Source of the DNA: Shewanella aestuarii
GTDB lineage: Bacteria > Pseudomonadota > Gammaproteobacteria > Enterobacterales > Shewanellaceae
Assembly: GCF_014647215.1 (NCBI RefSeq)
Contig: NZ_BMOT01000003.1
Location: forward strand, 248,001 to 312,000
DNA length: 64,000 bases
Direction: 5' to 3'
A program made the translations under genes and the position numbers. The notes under the pieces are model-generated. The model ran no database searches, had not been told where the DNA came from, and saw only the letters and a program-made list of their open reading frames with translations. Below are positions 27,663 to 36,819 of this stretch, piece after piece. Numbering within the stretch: the first letter of the stretch is position 1; each line of letters opens with the position of its first letter.

Positions 27663-28018
27663 TGGTGGAGGCGGCGGGACTTGAACCCGCGTCCAGAAAG
27701 CCTACATCCTCGGCACTACATGTTTAGTCTCTCTTTTATTTAACCAATTAGTCTCCGAAAGACAGGATGCTACTTGGTGAGTCCGGTACTGTTTCGCGGT
27801 TCACCCCCGGACGGAGTTCCCTCGCTAGCACACTGTAATATGACCATCAAAATCCACTGCCCACGTGCGAAACGTGTGGTTGATGGCTAGCTAGCCTAAG
27901 CTGCTAGAGAGTAGTTAGAGTCGTTTGCAACTATAACGGTGCGGCTTTTTACGAGGCCAACCGCCCCTCGACATGCTCCTTGGGTTTCGTGAATCCTGTC
28001 GAATCCAGAATCGCCCCC
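27663..28018 (-). ncRNA. ssrA: tmRNA (ssrA)
   Basis: On the minus strand the RNA starts GGGGGCGATTCTGGATTCGA and ends CGCCTCCACCA, so the first seven bases pair with the 3' end as a tRNA-like acceptor, with CCA encoded. The T-arm GGGTTCAAGTCCCGC-type sequence and the 5' GACAGGATTCACGAAACCC are characteristic. The tag frame at 27896-27928 reads ANDSNYSLAA followed by a TAG stop. The RNA rescues stalled ribosomes by trans-translation with SmpB, whose gene lies 71 bases upstream on the same strand. The tag end LAA is the usual ClpXP/ClpAP degron. Confidence 0.97.
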
Positions 28019-28089
28019 AATTAGTAATAGTGTAACGTGTTGTTTGGTGAATACCTAGCAAGGATTAACAAAATATCATTGTTTGGTTA

Positions 28090-28587
28090 TTATCCGTTCA
28101 GTCTGCCTTTTTTCATCACCCGAGACTGCTCAACTTTCCATTCTCTTTCTTTAGTGTCTTCACGTTTATCGTGATCTTTCTTACCCTTACCTAAACCAAT
28201 TTCTACTTTTACCCACGCACCTTTGCGCCAGTACATAGAAAGTGGGATTAAGGTATATCCTTGGCGTTCAATGAGTCCTGCAAGCTTATCGATTTCGCTT
28301 CGCTTTAGAAGTAACTTTTTGGTTCTGATTGGGTCACATACCACATGTGTTGAAGCAGTGTTTAATGGCTGAATAGTACAACCGTGCATAAATGCTTCAT
28401 CGTTTTTGATATAAACATAACAATCCGATAAGTTAACTTTACCCATACGGATGGATTTAACTTCCCATCCCATTAACTCTAAACCCGCTTCGATTTTGTC
28501 TTCAATACGGTATTCAAAAGTGGCACGTTTATTACGTGCGATGGTTGCTGAGGGATTTTTTCCCGATTTTGAATTCTTTTTTACCAT
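28090..28587 (-). CDS. smpB: SsrA-binding protein SmpB
   Basis: The 165-residue protein carries the SmpB oligonucleotide-binding barrel: [39 protein letters not shown] and [15 protein letters not shown]. The lysine/arginine-rich tail ([19 protein letters not shown]...) inserts in the ribosomal A site. It delivers tmRNA to stalled ribosomes and is slightly longer than E. coli SmpB (160). It is transcribed toward ssrA on the same strand, a common arrangement. Confidence 0.97.
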   Translation of the reverse strand: MVKKNSKSGKNPSATIARNKRATFEYRIEDKIEAGLELMGWEVKSIRMGKVNLSDCYVYIKNDEAFMHGCTIQPLNTASTHVVCDPIRTKKLLLKRSEIDKLAGLIERQGYTLIPLSMYWRKGAWVKVEIGLGKGKKDHDKREDTKEREWKVEQSRVMKKGRLNG

Positions 28588-28803
28588 GCTTTTTTACCAT
28601 CTAGGCGTTATATCGCCTGCAATTTGCCCATTTGAAAAGCGCTGTTTATAGGGCTTACCTTTAACAGATATGGGGGAGAGTATTAATAATTCAACGATTA
28701 TACCTAATTTATTGGTTTGTGTACGTCTATGTTGTGCCGCAACAGATGCCTTTTTTATTTATCGTGATAAAATCCAATCATTATGTCGTAAAAGTGAGTA
28801 CGA

Positions 28804-29241
28804 ATGCCTAAAATTTCCAAAAGTGTATTGGTACGCTTTAGTGCCATGCAAATGTATGAATTAGTTAACGATGTAGAATCTTATCACGCCTTCCTACCTG
28901 GGTGCGTAGGTGGGAAAGTTCTTGAATTTGATGGAAAAACCATGGTTGCATCGGTTGATGTTAGCAAGGCTGGCATCAAAAAGACTTTTACCACGCGTAA
29001 TCAAGTAGAAGTGGGTAAACGTATTGCTTTAGCATTAGAAAATGGGCCTTTTAAACGTTTGAATGGTTTATGGGTATTTACCGAATTGACAGATGATGCC
29101 TGTAAAGTTGAGTTTGATTTAGATTTTGAGTTTTCTAACCCACTTTCTGATTTGGCTTTTGGGCGCGTATTTAAACAATTGATGTCGTCTATGGTGACGG
29201 CATTCACAGATCGAGCAAAGGTGATTTATCATGACAATTGA
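28804..29241 (+). CDS. ratA: RatA/COQ10-like START-domain protein
   Basis: The 145-residue protein has the polyketide-cyclase/START fold (ISKSVLVRFSAMQMYELVNDVESYHAFLPGC; GPFKRLNGLWVF; CKVEFDLDFEFSNPLSDLAFG). This equals the RatA/YfjG family related to the ubiquinone-binding COQ10. In E. coli RatA was reported to hinder 70S assembly, but a ubiquinone-chaperone role is also argued, so the toxin label is doubtful. It is divergent from smpB, the usual neighbourhood, and overlaps the next gene by 11 bases. Confidence 0.9.
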   Translation: MPKISKSVLVRFSAMQMYELVNDVESYHAFLPGCVGGKVLEFDGKTMVASVDVSKAGIKKTFTTRNQVEVGKRIALALENGPFKRLNGLWVFTELTDDACKVEFDLDFEFSNPLSDLAFGRVFKQLMSSMVTAFTDRAKVIYHDN

Positions 29242-29566
29242 ACAAGAGCCTTTTGCCGTTGATGTTATTTATGCTTTACCTAAGCAGCAAAAAATAATTA
29301 CCGTGATGGTCAAGCCAGGTTGTACCTTTATTGAAGCGGTTAAGCAAAGTGATATATGTGCTTTTTTTCCACAGATTGATTTAGCAACGGTTAAGCTGGG
29401 TGTATTCAGCCGACAAGCTAAGCACGATGAAGTGCTCGTGCCTGGACAAAGAGTCGAAATTTATCGCCCGCTGATCGCCGATCCTAAAGATGTGCGCCGT
29501 AAACGAGCTGAAAAAGCTAAGGATGAAGGGCGAATTAATAAAATTACTGGGGCAAAACTTAGTTAA
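29231..29566 (+). CDS. rnfH: RnfH-family ubiquitin-like-fold protein
   Basis: The 111-residue protein has a beta-grasp fold with VDVIYALPKQQKIITVMVKPG at the start, GVFSRQAKHDEVLVPGQRVEIYRPL in the middle, and the diagnostic tail ADPKDVRRKRAEKAKDEGR. This is the RnfH (RatB) family, always near ratA. Its molecular function is not settled. The ATG overlaps the end of ratA by 11 bases, implying coupled translation. Confidence 0.93.
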   Translation: MTIEQEPFAVDVIYALPKQQKIITVMVKPGCTFIEAVKQSDICAFFPQIDLATVKLGVFSRQAKHDEVLVPGQRVEIYRPLIADPKDVRRKRAEKAKDEGRINKITGAKLS

Positions 29567-29740
29567 TGTAGCTTAATTGGGTTAAGTTTTATTTTTAATG
29601 GTAATTGCTGTTTCAGTAAAACCATTTTTTATTTTAGTAATGGTTATTTGCGCTTTATCGTATGTTGTCACCGAATCTGTTTTGTACAGCTTGTGTAACT
29701 AGTAAGCAAGATGGGTTAGGTATTCGCATTTTCTACTTCT

Positions 29741-29771
29741 AAAAAAGCAGAGCGTATCGCTCTGCTTTTTT
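29741..29771. terminator. Bidirectional terminator between rnfH and bamE
   Basis: Perfect 9-bp stem AGCAGAGCG/CGCTCTGCT (29746-29766) with a 3-base loop, A run on the left and T run on the right. It serves the convergent genes. Confidence 0.85.
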
Positions 29772-29801
29772 ATTGGCTGCAGAGTTAAGTTAACTATTAG
29801 G

Positions 29802-30287
29802 CTAATCAACGTTAGAGGTGTTTAATCCACGCTTCTCTTCAACAAGTGGCTTTGAATCAGGACGAGATTCAGGAATGAGAGGTTCATTTTCTGGCTCATT
29901 AATCGATGGCAACTTACTTTCATTCAATGGCGTATTAAAATCAGCACTGAGGTCATAATCTCCTTCAACACGGCTAATTTTGCCATCAATAAAGTGGATC
30001 ACTAACTCTTTGTGGATGATGCTTGCATCACGGCCACTTTTAAAATGATACACGTAATACCAAGTATCATCGGCAAAGCTATCACGTAAAACGGGACGAC
30101 CTAAAATATATTCAGCTTGTTCTTTGGTCATATCGACACGTAATTTATCGACCTGCTGTGACTCCATATAGTTGCCTTGTGGAACATCAGGCTTATAAAT
30201 TAGCCAATCGAATACACCACAACCACTTAAAGAGATAGATAATGCTACTGCGCTTAACAGAGTAAGACTTTGTTTTTTGTTAATCAT
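29802..30287 (-). CDS. bamE: Outer-membrane assembly lipoprotein BamE
   Basis: This 161-residue lipoprotein of the beta-barrel assembly machinery has a signal and lipobox LSGC. The mature core is KPDVPQGNYMESQQVDKLRVDMTKEQAEYILGRPVLRDSFADDTWYYVY with the BamE signature. The C-terminal proline- and glutamate-rich extension (about 120-161) is longer than in E. coli (113 residues). I chose the ATG at 30287 because GGGAAG sits just upstream and the signal peptide then starts properly (MINKKQS). It associates with BamA/BamD. bamB is at 53.9 kb in this window. Confidence 0.93.
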   Translation of the reverse strand: MINKKQSLTLLSAVALSISLSGCGVFDWLIYKPDVPQGNYMESQQVDKLRVDMTKEQAEYILGRPVLRDSFADDTWYYVYHFKSGRDASIIHKELVIHFIDGKISRVEGDYDLSADFNTPLNESKLPSINEPENEPLIPESRPDSKPLVEEKRGLNTSNVD

Positions 30288-30544
30288 TGTCTGTGCTACT
30301 TCCCAAATTCTGTCGGCCATCATACCCAAGCAAGCCCTATCCTGACAAGGGGGGATATGATTTGCAGGTCATTTGATTCATTTTATGGATATAAGTTCAT
30401 AGCTTTTAATAGGGGTTTAGTCATAAAAGCATTGCAATAATTGCTGAATAACATTTAATTTGTCATTCAATACAATGTAAAGTAAATGTTATTGGGTTCT
30501 ATGCAACGGTATTGTTAATTATAAAAACAGAAATGAGTTGTTCA

Positions 30545-31399
30545 ATGCAAAATGCCACAAAGATAAAAGATGTTTTCCCATCAGAGCAGGATAGTACTTC
30601 GGTTAAACTCCCAGGACGTTTAATTTGTGTGGGTACAGGTATCCAGTTGGGGCAAATAAGCGTTTTAAGTCAGAGCTATATTGAAATCGCTGATGTGGTG
30701 TTTTCTTTAGTCACTGATGGTTTTGCACAGAGATGGCTAGCCTCACTTAATGACAACGTGCAGTCTTTGCAACCATTTTATGCAAAAGTCGGTGAGCTTA
30801 AAAATCGTCGTGAAACTTATAAACAGATGGTTGATGAAATTTTAACTCAAGTTCGTCATGGAAAATTAGTTGTGTGTGCCTTTTATGGGCATCCGGGAGT
30901 ATTTGCCAGTGTTGGGCATCGCGCGATAAAATTGGCCCGTGATGAGGGGTTTGAAACCAAGATGTTACCTGGTATTTCAGCTGAAGCGAGTTTATGGGCC
31001 GATTTAGGGATAGATCCCGCAAGTGTGGGGCATCAGAGTTTTGAGGCAACGCAGTTTTTGCTTTATAACCATTTCCCTAATACTCGCTCTCATTTACTAT
31101 TATGGCAGATTGCCTTAGCGGGTGAGCATACGTTAACCCATTTATCGACTACCCAAGAAAAGCTTGAGATACTTGTAGCGCATTTAAATCAATGGTATTC
31201 CTTAGAGCACTCTGTAATTGTGTATGAAGCGGCGACTTTGCCTTTTCAGCAACCAAGAATAGAATCGATTACCTTAGCTCAATTACCTTATATACAGCTT
31301 AATGCCATTAGCACCTTGATGATACCGCCAGCTGAGGCATTATCATTGAATCATCAAATACTGGCACAATTAGGGATTACTGAGGCTAATATAGGTTAG
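30545..31399 (+). CDS. sonM: Split-borosin alpha-N-methyltransferase, SonM-like
   Basis: The 284-residue enzyme is a tetrapyrrole-methylase-fold, SAM-dependent methyltransferase. Motifs are LICVGTGIQLGQISVLSQSY (SAM-binding start), LKNRRETYKQMVDEIL with the conserved R and Y of the borosin active site, and VCAFYGHPGVFAS (SAM pocket). PGISAEASLWADLGIDP and FEATQFLL follow. This order matches, from memory, SonM of Shewanella oneidensis, which methylates backbone amides of a separate precursor. The precursor gene is 29 bases downstream. The start is uncertain: ATG at 30533 or 30545, both giving a 20-25 residue extension before the fold that I do not recall in SonM. It is probably the first gene of an operon; no promoter was confidently identified. 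Confidence 0.88.
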   Translation: MQNATKIKDVFPSEQDSTSVKLPGRLICVGTGIQLGQISVLSQSYIEIADVVFSLVTDGFAQRWLASLNDNVQSLQPFYAKVGELKNRRETYKQMVDEILTQVRHGKLVVCAFYGHPGVFASVGHRAIKLARDEGFETKMLPGISAEASLWADLGIDPASVGHQSFEATQFLLYNHFPNTRSHLLLWQIALAGEHTLTHLSTTQEKLEILVAHLNQWYSLEHSVIVYEAATLPFQQPRIESITLAQLPYIQLNAISTLMIPPAEALSLNHQILAQLGITEANIG

Positions 31400-31428
31400 T
31401 AGTAAGCCTTAATTTATAGGATAACATG

Positions 31429-31641
31429 ATGTCACAATTACAACATTTTGCTCAATTGCTCTCAACTGATGCCGCATTATTAGAAGCTTATAAAGCTGAT
31501 CCTAAAGGGGTTATGCTTGCAAATGGGTTAACTAACCAAGAAATTGAATTGGTTTTATCGGGTGATATTGATGGCTTAAAAGCACTATTAGGTGACAGCT
31601 TAATGCAGGCTTATATCGTTATTGCGACGCCTACAGAGTAA
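31429..31641 (+). CDS. sonA: Split-borosin precursor peptide, SonA-like
   Basis: This 70-residue precursor has a helical borosin-binding domain (LQHFAQLLSTDAALLEAY...GLTNQEIELVLSGDIDGLKALL) and a short C-terminal core, QAYIVIATPTE. In S. oneidensis SonA, as I recall, N-methylation occurs at residues 63 and 65. Counting from the second ATG (31429), the isoleucines of Y62-I63-V64-I65 fall exactly there, which favours this start over the ATG at 31426. TAGGAT-like sequence precedes both. Methylation makes the peptide backbone protease resistant. No leader-cleaving protease is adjacent, so maturation of a free product is unknown. Only 3 bases separate it from the next gene. Confidence 0.85.
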   Translation: MSQLQHFAQLLSTDAALLEAYKADPKGVMLANGLTNQEIELVLSGDIDGLKALLGDSLMQAYIVIATPTE

Positions 31642-31644
31642 TAA

Positions 31645-33387
31645 ATGATCTTCAAAAGGTTTATTTACTGTTTTTTGATGCAATTGGTTTTTGCCAGTGG
31701 TGTTTTCGCGTCTCAAAATTTTGATGAAGACTTGGCTAAAGTCGATAAATTATTACAAACGGATTTACCTCAAGCAGAAATAATGTTTGCAGAGTTAGAA
31801 CATTCATTACCTCAACTTACTAGTTCACAATTAGCTACGTACCATACTTTATACAGTATCAAATACTTATATTTATCCGAGTTAGATAAAGCGAATAGCT
31901 CACTTGAGCTAGCTTTGTCATTTGATCCTTCTGAAGAGTTATTGACGCGTATATATCTTTATAAAGTCACCATATATTTAATGCAACGAAACTATCAAGC
32001 GGCTTTTTCTATGCTAGAGATAAACTTGTCTAGAATAAAAAACTATCAGGATACCAGTTTAAAAGTGGCTTCTTATGTTCGTTTGCTGAATATTTTTTTA
32101 GATTTAAATGCATATGACGAAATGCGAGATACTGCCAGTTTAGTGCTTAATCTCAATCAAGGTAAAAACACTAAGGATGAATGTTACGCAAAATTATATT
32201 TGGCTGTGGCCACTTTGAGGCTAGCGCAATATCAACAAGCAAACAATTTGTTTAAAGAGTCACAAATTTATTGTGAAACTAATGAACAGCCCTTGATCGG
32301 CACTATGTCAATTAAGGGCCAGGCAGAGAGTTATTTCGAATTAGGTCAATTAGCCATTGCCAAACCTATGTTTGAAACTGCATTAACAGGTTATCAAAAA
32401 TTTCGTTTTCAACCTGAAATCAATGATGTGAAATCCTATTTGAGTAAAATTTATTTTTATCAACAGGATTACGCCAAAGCCGCTGAATATGCGGATGAAC
32501 TCAGCAAACTGAATGAAGACAAAGTAAACCAGCATGTAAAGAAGCGAGCTAATGAGGTTTTAGCCATGTTGGCGAACAAAGATGGGGATTATGCAAAAGC
32601 CTATCAGTATCAACAGATAGCTCATACGTTAGATTTGCAAGACTTAAACGATAAAACCAACAAACAAAACGCTTACCAGATGGCACGCTTTAATAATGCT
32701 GAAGCCAACAGAGAAAATAAAAGTCTGCAGCAAGAGCGAATGTTAATGATGCAGCAAAAAGACCTTATGCTAAAAGAGAAAAGCTCATCAATGATGTTTT
32801 CAACATTGCTTTTTGGCGTGTGTGTTGGTTTGTTGTTGTTACTATTAACCGCTTGGTTACAGCGAAACCAATTTAGGCGACAAGCTCAGCGAGATGGGTT
32901 AACGGGGATTTATAACCGCCAAACAGGTCAAGATTTAGCTGAAGATGAGCTTGTACAAGTTCAGGCTAATCACAACCAGTTCTCAGTGATGATTTTAGAT
33001 TTAGACTTATTTAAATCAATTAATGATCGTTTTGGCCATGCAACAGGGGATTGGACACTGAAAAAAGTAACCCATGTTATACAAGATATTATTCGACCAA
33101 CGGATATTTTTTGTCGAATGGGTGGCGAAGAGTTTGTGTTGTATCTACCCAATACCGATGAGCAGACTGCATCTGTATTGGCAGAAAGTATTCGTTCTGA
33201 AATAGAGAGCATTAACACCAAGTACTCGGGACATAATTTTTCAATTAGCATTAGTATTGGTATCAGCTCACTTGATGAAGATGATTTAAGTCTTGATCCA
33301 CTTTTAAGTCGCGCGGATATCGCGTTATATGAGAGTAAACGTCAAGGTCGAAATAAAGTCCTTATTTATCAACCTGCCTTTGCATAA
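31645..33387 (+). CDS. TPR-GGDEF diguanylate cyclase in the borosin operon
   Basis: The 580-residue protein has an N-terminal signal peptide or anchor (MIFKRFIYCFLMQLVFASGVFAS) and about 350 residues of TPR-like helical hairpins, probably periplasmic. A transmembrane helix lies at about 387-408 (LLFGVCVGLLLLLLTAWL), then a GGDEF domain. The active site reads GGEEF at about 492-496, preceded by RPTD, the I-site RxxD five residues before it, so an active, product-inhibited diguanylate cyclase is expected. The TPRs probably sense a periplasmic protein or peptide. Its start lies 3 bases after the precursor stop, so it is almost certainly co-transcribed with the borosin genes. Whether it is functionally linked to the peptide is unknown. 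Confidence 0.88.
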   Translation: MIFKRFIYCFLMQLVFASGVFASQNFDEDLAKVDKLLQTDLPQAEIMFAELEHSLPQLTSSQLATYHTLYSIKYLYLSELDKANSSLELALSFDPSEELLTRIYLYKVTIYLMQRNYQAAFSMLEINLSRIKNYQDTSLKVASYVRLLNIFLDLNAYDEMRDTASLVLNLNQGKNTKDECYAKLYLAVATLRLAQYQQANNLFKESQIYCETNEQPLIGTMSIKGQAESYFELGQLAIAKPMFETALTGYQKFRFQPEINDVKSYLSKIYFYQQDYAKAAEYADELSKLNEDKVNQHVKKRANEVLAMLANKDGDYAKAYQYQQIAHTLDLQDLNDKTNKQNAYQMARFNNAEANRENKSLQQERMLMMQQKDLMLKEKSSSMMFSTLLFGVCVGLLLLLLTAWLQRNQFRRQAQRDGLTGIYNRQTGQDLAEDELVQVQANHNQFSVMILDLDLFKSINDRFGHATGDWTLKKVTHVIQDIIRPTDIFCRMGGEEFVLYLPNTDEQTASVLAESIRSEIESINTKYSGHNFSISISIGISSLDEDDLSLDPLLSRADIALYESKRQGRNKVLIYQPAFA

Positions 33388-35069
33388 GCCCGGTTTCGTT
33401 TTGAAAATGTATGACATTACTTCTACTGCTTTATCCACTTCATTCAAATACCTGAGATTTACCCGTCATTGATGGCAAATGCTGTCACTTGATGTTTCCC
33501 AAATCTCTACCTTCCCTTTATTTGTATATCTAAAATTTAACTTAGGTTACCAAATGGATAAGTGGTATTTATATTTTAAATTCAATTGCTTAATGTTGAA
33601 TTCTGGCTTTTTTGATAATAAGGCGAGTTGGCTTTTCCATTTCACGTTTAATGTAAGCCATTTTGTGTAAGGCAAAACACCACTAGCGTTGCCAAGTGGC
33701 CTTGTTAGGCATTTTTTATTTCGATTTGAAGTTGTTCAACTCCAGTTCGATTTAGTTCTTCCCTCAGTCAATTGCTGATAACTCATAGTGATATTCTTTT
33801 TCTTTGGCGAGATAAAGCCTACCACTTTCAGCAGTTGGCTTCTTCTATGCTTCAATTAAGAGTGTCGCAGTGATTATCTGAATTCGGGTTTTATTGTTAA
33901 TAATAATCACTAAGAGGTCATTTTAAGTCTGCTTAGTTTATGGATCAATCATCTTGCAACGGCATACATAACGGCCGTCATTGGTAAACTTGAATACATC
34001 ACAGATGACAAGACGCATTTGCATGGCAATAGCCGTTGAGCCGTAATCAGGTTGAATACTGTTAGTGTAACGGTAACGTTTTTGAGCCGCATAGATTATC
34101 CCGTGTAATGGATAGTTACCTCCAACATGCAATTCGCTGTGTAGTATTTATGATTGGCGAATAGCTTTTTGCGTTGTTTGATGTATATCACTGAGCTTTT
34201 AGGTGGATATAAAAATGTAAAAAGTTGCGTTAAAGCCTGATTTTAAATCGTTCCTAATTTAGATAACTACGGCTTCAATGTGCAATAAATGATTGTTTAA
34301 GCCTTTTTTACCCGCCAAATGCAAATAAATCATTAAAAATGCAAATAAATTAATTTTTTTTTCATAAATACCACTCTTAATTAGATTGATGATCTGATAA
34401 CGCGCATCTGAATTTAACTCAAACTATCAATGCTAAATGCTACCTTTACGTAAACGTCAAGTTAAAACGGTCGTTTGAAGTTGGGTTTTGTTTTAAAATT
34501 GTTAATTTATTGTATTTAAAGAGAAATAATACATTACCTCAAGGGGAGTTCAAAACAGGATTAATTCATCATAAATATGAAACTCGACTAAAGTTGTGTA
34601 ATGTTAAGTTTTCGAATTGTAATTAAATTACGTTTGTTAGTTTCATTGGTTTTGCGTGGTAATAAGGTAAGACCTTTTAATTTTACAATGTGAATTTCAC
34701 AAGGTTAAGTTTTTAAATTGTGTTTTATATTAATTGTTTATGTATATTTTATTGCCTTGGTATTACCATTTTTAAAGGGTGTTTTTAAGCGTATTTTGAC
34801 CTGATTGGTAAGTTTTGGACTGTTGCAAATACAACTGTTTTTGCGTAGTTTTTAATGCGAAACGAACATTTGATGTTTGATCAAGCGTGAGAGTTAAGTA
34901 GAAGTGGTTAGATAGATAGCTTGGATTCATTTGCAGTATGTTAAGCAAGCAACTTTAAATATTCTGAGTCTTTTATCTGTAATGCTTAACTTTCGTTTTT
35001 AAACGCTTACGAGTGAATATGATCAACACAATGCATAAACAATGAAGGTCGCACCAAGGGAGTCAGGTT
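33388..35069. other. 1.7-kb AT-rich gap with no convincing gene
   Basis: This is the longest gene-free stretch. Two short frames occur (33479-33670 plus, 33938-34132 minus). The minus frame (MHVGGNYPLHGIIYAAQKR...) has fairly ordinary amino-acid composition and might be a decayed gene fragment, but no family is recognised. From about 34300 on the sequence is very AT-rich and leads into aceB, so it probably contains that operon's promoter and regulator sites. No RNA gene was recognised. Confidence 0.45.
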
Positions 35070-36725
35070 ATGACGGCAGAGCAATTAGTAGCACAGTACA
35101 GTAAGACAACATCTGAACAGTCAACTTCTGTAAGCACTTCAGATTTAGTCATTGTAGGCCCTGCAATAGCAGGACAAGACGAAGTGTTTAATTCTGGCGC
35201 GATAGCATTACTTGACAGTTTATGTAGCCGTTTTGCCGCAGAAGTACCACAGTTACTTGAAAAACGTAAGCAAAAACAAGCTCGTATTGATGGTGGCGAA
35301 TTACCAGACTTTTTACCCGAAACCCGTGCTATTCGTGACGGTGATTGGTCTATTCGCGGCATACCCCAAGATTTAACTGATCGTCGTGTTGAAATTACCG
35401 GTCCAGTTGATCGCAAGATGATCATTAACGCGTTAAATGCCAACGTTAAAGTGTTTATGGCAGATTTTGAAGATTCATTGGCTCCAAGCTGGCAAAAAGT
35501 GGTTGAGGGTCAAATCAACTTACGTGATGCGGTTCGTGGTGATATTGAGTTCACAGCGCCAGAAACGGGCAAGCAGTATAAGTTGAATCCTGATCCTGCT
35601 GTGTTAATTGCTCGCGTTCGTGGTCTGCATTTAAAAGAAAAGCACGTTGAATACAGAGGCCAGGCTATCCCAGGTGGTTTGATGGATTTCGCGCTGTATT
35701 TTTACCATAACTACCACCAGTTATTGGCTAAAAATTCAGGCCCATATTTTTATATTCCTAAACTTGAAAGTCATATTGAAGCACGTTGGTGGGCAAAGGT
35801 TTTTGCTTTTGTTGAAGAACGTTTTTGCTTAAAGCCTGGCACGATTAAATGTACTTGTTTAATTGAGACATTGCCTGCCGTATTTGAAATGGACGAAATT
35901 TTATATGAGCTACGTTCAAATATCGTGGCACTGAATTGCGGACGTTGGGATTACATTTTCAGTTATATCAAAACGCTTAAACGCCATGCTGATAGAGTAT
36001 TACCGGATCGTCAAGCGGTAACAATGGACACTAAGTTTTTAAGTGCTTACTCACGTTTATTAATTAAAACCTGTCACAAGCGCGGTGCATTAGCTATGGG
36101 AGGAATGGCGGCATTCATTCCGGCTAAAGACGAAGCAACTAATTTACAAGTGTTAACCAAGGTTCGCGGTGATAAAGAACTTGAAGCACGAAATGGCCAC
36201 GACGGCACTTGGGTTGCTCATCCAGGGCTTGCGGATACCGCAATGGCTATTTTCAACGATTATATTGGCGGTGATCGAACCAACCAATTGCATATCACTC
36301 GCGACGTTGATGCGCCCATTTTAGCTTCAGAGCTGCTTATGCCATGCGATGGTGAGCGAACAGAATCTGGTATGCGTTTGAATATTCGCATTGCGGTTCA
36401 ATACATTGAAGCGTGGATCCAGGGTAACGGTTGTGTGCCGATTTACGGCCTAATGGAAGATGCCGCGACAGCTGAAATATCGCGTACTTCAATCTGGCAG
36501 TGGATCCAACACGGTAAAACCTTATCGAACGACAAATTAGTCACTAAGGATTTGTTCAGAACCATGCTGGCAGAAGAGTTAATTAATGTGCAGCAAGAGT
36601 TAGGCGATGTGCGTTACGAATCAGGTCAGTTTGCTAAAGCGGCAGAGTTACTTGAACAAATTACCACATCAGATGAATTGGTAGATTTTTTAACACTACC
36701 TGGCTACGAGCTTTTAACCGCTTAA
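35070..36725 (+). CDS. aceB: Malate synthase A
   Basis: This 551-residue enzyme condenses glyoxylate with acetyl-CoA to malate in the glyoxylate shunt. Landmarks are DFEDSLAPSWQKVVEGQ, YFYIPKLESHIEARWW, the malate-synthase signature region ALNCGRWDYIFSYIKT, and the C-terminal DGTWVAHPGL. Length is close to E. coli AceB (533). It needs Mg2+ and is cytoplasmic. Start at ATG 35070 with AAGGGAGTCAGGTT upstream. aceA follows after 94 bases, forming the usual aceBA pair; no aceK is nearby. The long upstream region suggests regulated expression on acetate or fatty acids. Confidence 0.96.
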   Translation: MTAEQLVAQYSKTTSEQSTSVSTSDLVIVGPAIAGQDEVFNSGAIALLDSLCSRFAAEVPQLLEKRKQKQARIDGGELPDFLPETRAIRDGDWSIRGIPQDLTDRRVEITGPVDRKMIINALNANVKVFMADFEDSLAPSWQKVVEGQINLRDAVRGDIEFTAPETGKQYKLNPDPAVLIARVRGLHLKEKHVEYRGQAIPGGLMDFALYFYHNYHQLLAKNSGPYFYIPKLESHIEARWWAKVFAFVEERFCLKPGTIKCTCLIETLPAVFEMDEILYELRSNIVALNCGRWDYIFSYIKTLKRHADRVLPDRQAVTMDTKFLSAYSRLLIKTCHKRGALAMGGMAAFIPAKDEATNLQVLTKVRGDKELEARNGHDGTWVAHPGLADTAMAIFNDYIGGDRTNQLHITRDVDAPILASELLMPCDGERTESGMRLNIRIAVQYIEAWIQGNGCVPIYGLMEDAATAEISRTSIWQWIQHGKTLSNDKLVTKDLFRTMLAEELINVQQELGDVRYESGQFAKAAELLEQITTSDELVDFLTLPGYELLTA

Positions 36726-36819
36726 TAGCAAACACTATTTTATTCATTATTAGAATCTCACGTGCTGTATTGTGCAGCCGTGTTAACTGACTAGCAGTCA
36801 AACAGGAAGGAGTCACATT

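Noticed and set aside
28804..29566. RatA-RatB toxin-antitoxin module
   Set aside because: The pair is the conserved START-domain/RnfH couple next to smpB; the toxin label is historical and no antitoxin property is visible.
33479..33670. Plus-strand frame after the TPR-GGDEF gene
   Set aside because: Low-complexity hydrophobic/aromatic text (F, L, Y, N) expected from AT-rich non-coding DNA, and no ribosome site.
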